Positions 38,401 to 50,300 of a DNA stretch of 64,000 bases are shown here, piece by piece. The stretch comes from Strix aluco. Taxonomy: Eukaryota; Chordata; Aves; Strigiformes; Strigidae. The notes beneath the pieces are model-generated. The model saw nothing but the letters and a program-made list of their open reading frames with translations. It was not told where the DNA came from and made no database searches. The stretch lies in NCBI RefSeq assembly GCF_031877795.1, contig NC_133948.1:9904948-9968947 (forward strand). Direction: 5' to 3'. The stretch's first letter is position 1; each line of letters starts with the position of its first letter. Made by a program: the position numbers and the translations under genes.

Positions 38401-41400
38401 GATAAGTGAGAAGAGGAGGAAAAATAATTTGCCAAAAGGTCCATTAACCTTGTACCAGAACCAAGACAAGGAAACCTACATGTCATACCTGTCTGCTAGG
38501 CTCTTTCATGTGTATCAACAATGCCCATCCTTCTGTCTGGATAACAATGGACATCTTCCAAGTTAAAGATTTATATAGATTTTTCTAAAATAGTCCCAAA
38601 ATTATTTTAATAATAAAAAATAAAATGCCTTCTTTTTTCTTTCTAGATATCTAAGAAATTTGCATCTCATTTTATGATTTTTTTTTTGATAGCTAAATAC
38701 TTAGTAATATCTGCTAATAGTAAATTGCTGAAGGCAAAAATTCTGTCCTTTGCCCTTGTGGTTTCCTTTAGAACTGTTTCTAACGAGGTCTAATTGTTGA
38801 TTCAAAGCATGGTGTGTTTTTCTGGGTGTTATTATGCTCTTTTTTTTTTTTTTTTTTTTAAAGCTACTAGTTCTGCAAGCAAGCACCTCTCTTTCTATAC
38901 CTGCTAAAAATAAGTGGGTATTATCTCAGAGATGGAATATTTAATATCCAGTAAATAGTAGGCATAACAAGACAGAGAACAAATAAAACTTGTAAAAATA
39001 AAAAAAAAAATTTAAAAAAATTTAATATTCTACAGTCCAGTTCACCAGCCTCCTCCCCCCAGAATCACATTAAACATCTGCTCTTGGGATTTTTGCATCA
39101 CAGGCCTGGCTGTTCAGTGAGGAGACAAAGGACAGAAGTTTATATTGTACCCAAGTGTATCTTGTCTTTATTGTTCTATGAAAATTTTACAAGACTTCCA
39201 TGAACTTAAATAATTTCTAGTGCTTTCAAAGGCATTTTTGTAGTAGTTGATTTGAAGTTGTTTTTTTCTTTTGTTTTTTCTTTGATGAAGTTGTTATACT
39301 TCATCATATTGGCATTTATTGTGCTATATTTCAAGTTATACTGTTGTTAGTGTTATGCATTGCTATTTGTTACTGTTTCTGCAGGAATAAATATAGTTAT
39401 TGGACCTTTTTGTTAAAAAAAAAAGGTAGAAATAATACCTGGAAGATTTTTGTGTAACTAGATATATAATGAAATGGAGGAGAACAAAATAGAGTTTTTC
39501 TTTTAACTCTGAATGATTTAACTTTGTCTTATCTAGATGAAGAAAAAGCAAAATTAGATCCATCTTACTATTTGAAAAATACAAATACAGAGACCCGAGA
39601 GACTTTACTGGAGCTTTATAAGGAATTCAAAGGTGATGATATTCTAGCAGCTACTATGAAGGCTCCTGAAAAGAAGAAAGTGGATAAGCTGAATGCAGTA
39701 AGTTGACTTAATTTGTAGTTTGGCGCTGACTGACTTCTACAGGAATGGTAATAGATGTTTTTCAGCTTAGAGGCCATACTGCAGTATAAACAGACACTAT
39801 TCCTGTTTTCCGTTACATGGAAATTTATCATAAATAAGAATATGAGACTCATATTGGGATTCCTTAGAAATACAGCCTATGTGTCTGTGAGTTTGTCTTT
39901 GTTAAATTATTGTAAATTAACTTAAACATTTTAGAAATGGAACACAATAAAAAGGAAAAATCTTTATGATGTGGTTATGATGTATATGTTGGCAGAACCT
40001 TTTTTCCCAGGTTGTAATGTCTTGCTCTGAATTTGTTTATCGTTGCTTCCTGCAGTGATTGGCAGAGAGAACACACCTTAAGGGCAGTACAAATGAATCA
40101 TTTCTGGTGTGGGCAAATATATAAATCATCCACATCTGCTTCTCCTTTTTTTTCCACTGGAATGCAGGATTTTTAGTGGAATATTTTAAAGGATGTTCTT
40201 CCAGGTGCATGTTATTCTGTGTTCATGGTTGTCAAGAGAAACAATTCATCTGCATCTAGATTTCCTACATCAAAGGTTGTTTAAAATGGGCAAGACAGAG
40301 TGTTCTTCTTTCCTTTAATATTTCTGGGATGTATGTGTTTTCGTGCTTTGATTACGCTTACACGAAAACGAAGAGTGATGCAACATATGGCTTTTAATGA
40401 GGAGGCTTAGTGACAGATTAGGGAGTGTATGTGACCAAGGAGTAGGATTGCATTTGCCCCGTTTTCAGGGCATCATAGTGTTAGAAGAAAACAAAAGATG
40501 TAGAGAGGCAAAAAAAGAGATGAGAGACAACGATGAGCTCTACGCCTGTTGGGAGAGTCAGATTGTCCACTAATGATGTGGGTGGACATAACTATAAACT
40601 TCCATAGGATGCAGTGTAACCTTACGGGTGGAGCATTGGCCTGACCTGTATTCTTTACAGGTGCTGCCCCAGAGCCGCTAAACGTATCTCGGGGTTTATT
40701 AGATCTTTGTAATTTACTACAAAATCCATGTGTGACATCCACATTTCCTTTCTTCAGGAGAATTGCAAAGCTCAAAATAGATATTGGGAACCATGGGACA
40801 GTGCCTCTGCACACAGAAGGGCTGCGTGTGGGAGGGGGGGTGTTTTGCTTCCTCCGCATTATCTCTGTGGTTCACTGGATTGTCCTTCCTCTTAGCAGCG
40901 TTGCAGAATTTTACAGACATCTTGCCAGCAGTACTCCTTTCATATCTCCACCTGTGGACATACAAATAAATTCTGATAATAGAATCTTTGCATAATGATG
41001 TATTAAACTGTAGTGGAAGTCCCTTCAGCTCAGTGTACGGGCAGCCTTAACTAGAGTTTCATCAGAGCAAATGTTGTGGGTAACAGATGGAGAATTATTG
41101 CTGCATCGTGCATTTGTTTCTTTCTATAGGAGGTAGAGCAGAAAGTCCACCTTCAGAAGGATGACATTTGTGTGTTTCTAGTGCTTATATAGTATCTTTA
41201 GTAGACAAATTCTAAGATCTAATGTCTTTTTCTCTGCTTTTTCCTCTGCAAACAGGCTCACTATTCCACGGGAGCAGTAAGTGCTTCCTTCACCTCCACT
41301 GCAATGGTGCCTGAAACTACCCATGAAGCAGGTACCAGAACTACCTAGCTACAAACTGTTTATTTACTTTACAGTTTTGGTGTGCTCACTAGCACACATA

Positions 41401-44400
41401 CATTTATGAGGACTGAGGGAATGCATTGATAATTGGTCAGTACTGATGCCATAGAAATGTATTCCCTGAGCAGATATATCCTTACTTTCCAGTGAGCTCA
41501 TTCTGAAAATAATGGAGCAATTATGAATTAACTTCAGCTTTGAATGGTGGTTACTTATGTTAAACTGAAATTAATGAAGTATTTTCTATGCCCAGGGACC
41601 ACAAAATGGGATATCTGCTTATGTAAGTTAGGAATGAAGTATAATCTCTCCTCAAATAGCATACAAAATCTTTACCAACTTTTTGGCCTAACCCAATATT
41701 GGTTAGAATGACAGTAAGTTTTGTGGTGGTAACTTTTGATTTACTGCTTTTCAAGGTTATGCAAAAATACATTTTAGTACAATAAAGATTTCCTTTCAGT
41801 CTCCAGCCTCAACACAAATGGATAGAATTTATTTAATTCGAATATTGATTAAATAGCTGAGCAATTAGTATTCACAGTTGAAGAGAAAGGTCTGGCTTTT
41901 AGCACTAAAATTTGAAATATGTCACACACTTAGGCAAAGATTGAATACATTGCTAAAACTGTATTTACCAAGTTCAGTTCCTTTACTTGGTGGATTAGTG
42001 GTTTGCAGGTGACTCTTTGAGTGTTGAAAATATCTGACTAACTGGACATTTTGACAAAATGGAAGTGGAAACATCCTAGATTGATCCTTTGGTTTGACTT
42101 TCCAGTAATGTTTCCAGTAACAGCTTCATTTGTTTTCAGAACTGGGTAGGTCCTCATATGTCAGCAATTTGTGGTTGACTGATGACTACCTGCTTGGCTT
42201 CCAAGTTTGACAAGAAACAATTTGGTTGTAAAGGAACATTCGTGATTGGTAGACATTACTTGAAAATTATAGTTTGTAATATTGAATGCTTCTGTGACTT
42301 AAAAGTATAGATGATATTGTTAGCTCTCGAGGAGTTAGTGGTTTTCTATAATGGAAAATGTTTTGCACAGAGATTAATTTGAGGTTATCATAGATGAATT
42401 GCATAGTACGATCCCTGAAGACCCAGTACCCCAGGGAAAGAGGTCAGACAGTAGAATCTAGCAATTTGTTTTCTGATGATTTCTAAAGATCAATGAGTAA
42501 GCTTCCAGAGAGCTAATTATTTTCTTTTGCTTTGATACAGCTGCTATTGAAGAAGATGTTGTGAGATACAAATATGTGAAGAAGAAGGGCTATGTGCGAC
42601 TTCACACTAATAAAGGAGACCTAAACTTGGAGCTGCACTGTGATATGGTACTGTGTGCCCCATAAGATGAATCTCTCTAAATAACAGAATAGGAGCTGGC
42701 AATGGAAATGTCCAAAGAAAGAAATAGTGTGTAGTTGTAATAGATACAGATAAATAATTAGCTTTCAGTTGTTTTGGTGCATTTTCGTACATAAGCAAAA
42801 CTCCTTTGTAAAATGTATATATATTATTTTATATATTATACTACTAAATGTATAAATGTTCTCTTTGAGTAGTCCTGTACATTTTAGTGGACTACTTACA
42901 ACATGTCAAAGTATATGTTTAGAGCTTCAAAGGGTCAGGATTATAGTGACCCAAACAATGACAAGAAAGGTAGAGAGAAAAAAGAAGGAAGAGCACAGAG
43001 AAGAGGGAATAACCTGAGGTTACACAGCAGGTTACTGGCAGAACCAGGAAAAGAACCTTGGTGAAACTGAGAGCAGTCTGTCAGCCTGCGTACATGTAGT
43101 TAAGATCCCCAGAAATGGTTAGATTTGCTTCTAAATCCTGAGCTTTACAGAATAAAACTAAATGAAAACCTTAGAATATGTTTTTTACTTCCTGTTGTCT
43201 CAGTTTTTAAGGTTCAAGTTTTTAAACATATTCCCTTTGCCACTAAGAGGTAGATGTTCATCTTAAAAAACAATGGACTACAGTTTTTATAGTTAATACA
43301 GTCTGATTCTAGGGGAAATCTGTGGCTCTTAAAATAATAAACATGGCAAGACTTATGATAGATGGATGAATTGTGGTGACACTGATGTCTCAGACGTCAA
43401 TGCTTCCTAGTGTGCTTGCTTATTTATTTATACAACCGCATCCATAAAAGGAAAAAAGTTTTCAATGTAAAAAGCCCAAACCTTCCATTGTTTACTTGAG
43501 ATTTTTATCTCAGGAGAGTGTAGGCCTGAGGGTAGATGTTCTAGAAAGTTGAAGGATGTGAATAGGGCTGTAAAGGGTAAAACTTCTGCTTGGTGTGACC
43601 CTCACAGAATTTAAGGCAGTAGTGCTGGCTAGGAGCAGGGGTGCCTGGCATGAAATCTAGAGGTGCGCTGGGAGAATGCATCTTTTTTTGCCTGGGAGAG
43701 AGAAAAAGGAGCAAACAGAACAAGCCTGCTAGCTTTCTCTTCTCTTCTCTTCCTTTCTCTCAAACAAGTAAGGAGCAAGATATGTGTAAACATCTCAGGC
43801 TGATCTATGGGAACAGTATGAGAATCTCCACAGCAGCCTATCATGCTAGTAATTCTGTAGGTCCCTGTCATCCCTACAGGTGTTTTCCATGCTCTTAAAT
43901 AGTAACACTATGTAATAAGGCAAAAAGCAGAGGATGTTAGTACAGCAATATTTGGGGAAAGCAGCAGAATGAGCAGATTGCACTGAATCATTTGTTTTGC
44001 CATATGTTCTCAAACTGGCTCCTGGCTAATGCAGGCTGACTGCAGCTATTCTTATCAGCGTGGTTTTTTTGGCCATATGGGTGACCAGTGTCACTCAGTC
44101 CTGAGGACCTAGTCTCAATTGCTCAGTATAAACTTCCTGTATGATATCAATTGTGTTTCCTTTTTTCCAGCTGAATTCCTATTCATCTCCCTTTCACACA
44201 CACTGCTTCCTCATGTACACACTGGAAGTGTGCACTGTTTTACACAACCAGACCTGCTTGAACACTGGCCTCTAGCCATCTGTTTTTTTCATTTCTTTGT
44301 GTTGATCAAATCTGTGTGAATTAAGCAGACCTTTGGCTCTGCAGAGGGGAAAAAGATATATATTTAGAATAAGTAGGAAAGACTTGCTGCTTTAAGGAGG

Positions 44401-47316
44401 TTTTCACAACATCCACTTTAGGTCATCATCCTAGGTCTATTAAATCAGTTCTTCCGGGAGGTGCTTGTTTTTCTCCCTTTACTATATAAGGAGTTTGTGC
44501 TTCTAACTTTGGTTTTCCTGAATCACACTGAGGTTAGGCATATAAGGTGGCTCAGTCCAGATAGAGCAAACATCTTACAGACATATAACACATATATAGG
44601 TCACAAACATATACACAGAACAGCTACAATGGTTCTATTGACATTGCAAAGACAGACATAGAAAATGGGGAAATGCCAAAATCAAGCCTTTCTAAACACA
44701 TCCAGTTCACCCCGCTTGTGAATATGCATGGTAATAGTCTTAATTAATCACATGCTAAGTTTTTTAATCAGCTCTCCTGGCTTATTCAGTGCACAAGCTG
44801 AACCAGTTCTGGGAGCTGTTTGGAACTGTGTAGTGAAATGGTTTATATGCAGGTTTGGCTTTCCTTCAAAAGTGTAGAATGTGGGTAAGGTCCTTGGATG
44901 CAGGCAGGGGAACTGGACTCTATCATAATGCTCACCCAAATTAATGTTGCACAGACTTTTTGGTGCCTCACATTTCAGCCTTCATGGTTTTTTAATGTAG
45001 TTGGCATGGGTAGTACTCTGGCTTCTCAGAAAGAAATGGAGAAACAAATTTCAGCCCAAAGCACTGTATTGATACACACTAAGATCACCAGCAGATTTGG
45101 GAGCACTGGATTCAACATAGATCTGTGCTACTTGAGTGATTGAGAGAGCCAACAGCAGTATTAAGTTGTCATTGTTGTTTGAATTCAGACAAAATATGTG
45201 TGATTTGGGGAATTCATACATCTACTCTTTCAAGCAGTGCAACTGCAGGCACAAGTATATGATTTATAAGCCATATTACAGTGGTGCTTAGCTTCTGTTT
45301 TTGAAGACTGAACACTACCTGCCTGGTTGTTGTTTTGACCTGACCACAGGCTCCTTTTTTTAATTGCTGAGTGATATCCTGTGCTCTGGTTATTATGGAA
45401 GCCACCCTAGCAGTGGTTGTATTTGCACAGTACTGCAAATACGTGATTGTGAAATGGTTTAGGAAGCTTGAGGATGAAGTTGCTATATAAATATGACAAA
45501 TGAATACCTGCGTCCAGAGGTAGGACTCACAACATTCACATTACATTTTAAAATAGTCTTACGGGTTGGAATTCAATATACATTTTGTGGTGAAGTCTTC
45601 TCACTGAAATAGAGAACAACAAGTGACATACTTGCCGTCTTAGAGTGTGTGCCAACTGAGTCTTCAATTGTATTTTCATGCCTATGGACTGTATTTAAGC
45701 AAAATATTCTTGCAGTTGTGCTCTCAGCAGTCTGCACTGCTTCTGAAGTCTACCCAGTATCTCTTTGTCCTCACTACCCCCCTTGGGTTCTTTCTCCCTC
45801 TCCCTTCACAGCTTTTTTGTCTCCTGTTCTTTCTTTCCCCTGTTGTGGTTTTTTTTTTTCTTTCCCCTGTTTTTTTTACTGCCTATCTGGCAGTATGGAT
45901 TGTTTGGACTTCAGTCCATATGTACATGTGGAAACTTTTGTTTAAAAATAAATCTAGGGATCTTCATATACTAGTACTTTAAGGTGACAATCAGTAAGAT
46001 TGATAGTGATGAGATTCTTCCTAGCACCAAAAACCTAATCATGAAATGTTTTGTATTGATCCAGGGGAGGAAATCAGTGCTGCAGTGTGATTGAAGTCAT
46101 CAGTTACTTTGTGACAGGATTCAAAAAGAGAGCATGAAATAGGGCTAGAATCCAGATATTTTCTGTTTGAAATCACTTGTTCAGAGCACCAGAAAACTCC
46201 ACTTAGGTTCCAGAAAGATGATGTGTGTTTTAAGTAATTGACCTGAGAAAAGGCAATAAAAAGACTTTGGAAGCTAAACTGGATTTTCTTCCACCCTTTT
46301 GTATTTGTGCCTTAAATGAGCAAAGGTACACTACTGTTCTCTCTTTGCATCAAAGCAGTGTCCCTAGTGCTCTTTGTTGCCATTTGTTTTTCTCCCAGTC
46401 GTCTTATTCAGATACAGTATGTTCCTCCTGATGGGGACTAATCAGATGGCCATTTGTTAGGGACATTTTCCAGGAAGCTGAGTTCAGCTGGGCATAAGCA
46501 ACATTTGTTGTATACACTAATTGGAAATAAATTTACAAAAATTTTACTTGCCAGAAGTAATTCTGGCAAGTACAGAAGATTTAACAGTATCCAACAAGTG
46601 TTACTCTTTCAGCTCTAGTCTTATGCCTTGCCAAACAAATAAATTATGAAGAAATAACTGATGAAAGGCAATGAATGTCACTGGATTTCTTGTATTTTAT
46701 TTACTGTGATTTTTCCAGTCCTCAAGTTCTTTTAACTGCTTTAATCAGGATGCTGCTGGGAACAACTGTGTATGTCATCCGTGTGTATTTTGCTGTATTA
46801 GTCACTATAGTGATGCAGCTCTACCTTGTAGGTGGTGGAGCAGCCTCCTAAGGCAGGGTGGACGCTTCACCCTGTGCAAAAAGTCAAATTGACTTGGATG
46901 TGGAAGTAGAAAAGCAGTGTGATGTAATGGATAGAGTGGAGAACTAGGAGCTGGTAAACCCTGAATTCTGTGCCTTTGCCACGGACTTACTGCATGATGT
47001 GGCTATATCATTTAGTTACAGATTTTTTTAAATCAGTGGTGTCCCATTTTTTATTTCACAATGAGCATAAATACGAGCATAATTCTGAATTCCCAGGCAA
47101 TAACATGTGCCATAGATGCCTGGCTGCTGGAGTGCAGCTATGCGAATAACCTAGACTGCCTGTTGGAATCAGCAGCCCTGCATAAGAATAGACAGAGTAG
47201 CAGACTCTGAGTCTCTGCACCTGTGAAAGGGAATAAAAATTCCTGCCTTTGCATCTAGGTTGCTTTGAGGCTTTCTTGTTTAATGCTTGTACCTTTTTAT
47301 TTTCATTGTGCCATGG

Positions 47317-47366
<50 letters not shown>

Positions 47367-50300
47367 TTAACACTCCAGAAGACCCTGTCAAAATGATTAA
47401 CAGCAGGTTTGGTGTACTATCTCCCTTCTCTCCTTTGTGAGTTCTCTTCATACAAGTGGTCATGCTGGGGTAATGATCTGGTGGTTAAACACATGCCAGT
47501 GGTGGTAATTGAATACTAACCCATAACTGCCATGGCAGTTTTTGTAAATTCGCCTGCCTCTCTCAGGTTTAATACTTTAAGGTTTAAGGGCAAGTTGGCA
47601 TAACAAAGAAGAATGTGAGATGGATTTTAAAGCTCCATCCAGCACTCCACAGATGCTTTTTGAGGTTTTAGGGCCTGGCAAACTCTGCTTAATGATGATG
47701 TCTTGGCATAACTATCTGAAGAAACCATTATTCTACAAATACTGATGTTTTAATCTTTTGAGGCCCTCTGACCTGTTAAATATGCCTGTGATCTATAAAT
47801 GTGTAAGCCAGCTCCTGTTCTTTGAAATCATCTCTCCTATTGTGTGAGGGACTGTTCTGAAGATCAGAAGCCTGTAAACTTCTTATCCATTTCCAGTGGG
47901 AAAGAAGTGAGTTGCTGAAAAAATCCTTTGACCTCCTGACATGACAAGGTTCCCCAGTCTTTGCAGATGTCTCATTTTCTTTCTGATTTAAACGTCCATT
48001 CTACTCACTTTCTGTCAGTGTCATCGTGACACTGTCTGGCACATAACTGGCTGAGGTTTTGCCAGTGTCTGTTCACTCAGTAATATGGTTGTAGGGATGA
48101 AGTCTTGGCATGGTTGTAAATGACTGACTGACTTTTTTTTTTTTTAATCAAAATAGGTCATTGTAGGAAGAGCTGCAACTTCCAACTTTAAAGATTCTTG
48201 TCAACAGAAGCTAAAAACAAACAAACAAAACTGTCCTTTTCCAGTAGGAGAACAGCAAGATAAAAATGCTTGTTAGAGAGAATGTTGTTATTTCTTGGTG
48301 TTTTTTCCTCAAAGTGCTACAATGGCAGACAGATCTATTGCTTTTCTTTGTGGTTGGGAGTAGAATGGCTCTGCAGAGCCATATTGATTCACAGGTCACT
48401 TCTAGGTTGTTCTTAACTGACTAGAAGTTAATATTTTAAATATTTTTAACTTTGGGGGCATAACACCCATGCTTGAGAAAGGAGAAACATGTTAGTAGGA
48501 AATGCCTTATCTGGATGCTGCCACTGTATGCTTGTCCTTAGTGCTGTTTTGCAGCAGAGAAGGGGCAGTGGGAGTCTCCGATGTCCCCCACTGCCCGTGC
48601 CTGAATGGGACATTCAACGAGAGGTTCAGAAAGGTGCTTGGCCACCTCCCTGTGAACCTGTCCCTGCACCATGGGGCTTGCTGCCCTTGACTGTCTCTGC
48701 ATGGTTTCCTGGCAGCCTTTGGCATTGGGTAATCAGTGGGAAGGCGTTTTGCACATTTGAACCTTTCTACCTCCCCAGCCCCCCTGACAAGCTGGATCTG
48801 GGGAGAGAATCAACTGTTACTGGATTGTGTCACTTGGTTTTTGACATTTGATGGTGCAGGCATCCCATACCAGCTGTGTCTGCCACTTAGTGATCCCAAA
48901 CCTGAGGATGAGGCGGGTGGTTTGGAGTTACACAGCTGCTGCTCTTCATCTTTCTCTGACGTGTTTCTTGCTTGTACCTCGGCTCCTCTGATGAGAGCAG
49001 GGTGACCTTGGGAGGCTGACAGCTACCAGAGCTTCACTGTCTAGCACGGGAGTGGTTACAGGTTACATCTCCTGAAAAGGTGGAATTTATGTGCAGTCAG
49101 CTGCAGACTGACGAAATGCCAGGGAGCTGCCATGGGACCTGCAATACTCCAAGTTTTACAGCTGCTGGAGGTTGCTCAAGTAATTAAAGTTGCATCCTCA
49201 TTTGCACTGTACCTACCAGTGCTATGTTATGCTTGCAGGCCCCATCCTCATCAGCACCCATCCCTGCACTGCACTGTCTGACAAGCTCCTCAACCCTCGT
49301 GTGACTGACAAATTTGAGGGAGGCGAGAGGATTGTTTTCTTTTCTACTACTGCAATAAATAAAAGTTAGAGGAAAAGTAATGACTGTGGCTAGGGATGAT
49401 GACTCTGCCTCTGGAGAGTTAGTAGTTAACATTGACAAATTAGATGAGTGAATTAGATGCCTTGCTTAAATTGAGTTGTGCTCAGCTAAACTGATTGATT
49501 GTCCCTGTATTTGCAAAAAAGTGAGAAATGAAACTGGAGTATGTAACATTTTTATTGGCATCTTGTCTAAGCTGAGCATCTTGCTTAGATTTTGAAAAAG
49601 TTTTTGGTAGCATTGTTAATGTCAGTATTGTGGAAGAAATGCCTTTGAAAAGTGAAATTTAACTATCTGCTGGAATCTTTGCTAAATAGCTAATTAAATT
49701 ATAGTGGGTTCCTGTGTGATGAGAATGCAATAATTCTGCTCTTTGTTCTAAGCAAACTTCGAGGCTTTGAGGTAGCAAAATAAGCAAATGTTTGCTATCA
49801 AGTCAGCAATCTATTACCCGAAGCATAGTTTGCTTGTTCTGATTCTTTTTTAATATCAGTAAGAGTCCGGCCAAGCGTTTTACTCCACAATGCCCTGATG
49901 CTTTCATCTCTCCAGTGCTCTCTCACTGGAACAGTGCTCTTCTGATCATAGACCACAAATTGACCCGAACGCGTTTGCTCACTGTGTGACCAGATTGAGA
50001 ATGGTGTCCCTTATATGAACCGTGTCTTCTCTGAACTGAACCACCGTAGGCAGCAGTTGTTTCCCACTGTAACCTGCCACCAGCTCAACTCCTCTCGCAT
50101 GTAGGGGAACTGTTAGCAGGAAAATGGAGCTGGCAGGGGTTGATGTTCGGGTCTATAGTAAATGTTTCTCCTGAAGGAAATATTATGGACTTCCCACAGT
50201 GAAATTCTCCCTGTGTTTTTGCAGTGGGCTTTGTGGAGTTCTTTTGTCCCTCTTGCTCTGAAACAAATGGGAGTGTGCACCTAGTCCATTGGTGCAAAGT

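Larger units (their letters stand above)
38107..42540 (+). other. PPIL2: PPIL2 introns 9-11
   Basis: The introns are 38107-39536, 39698-41255 and 41332-42540. Intron 9 contains a 20-base T run (38840-38859) and an A-rich tract with an upstream AATAAA (about 38980-39024). I see nothing else in them. Confidence 0.8.

Noticed and set aside
47056..47463. 135-codon minus-strand frame with a Tyr-Ile repeat
   Set aside because: The frame is kept open by the (AT)21 microsatellite and is not a protein.
48489..48851. 120-codon + strand frame in the GC-rich patch of intron 12
   Set aside because: It is not flanked by splice sites that fit the PPIL2 frame, and I recognise no family.
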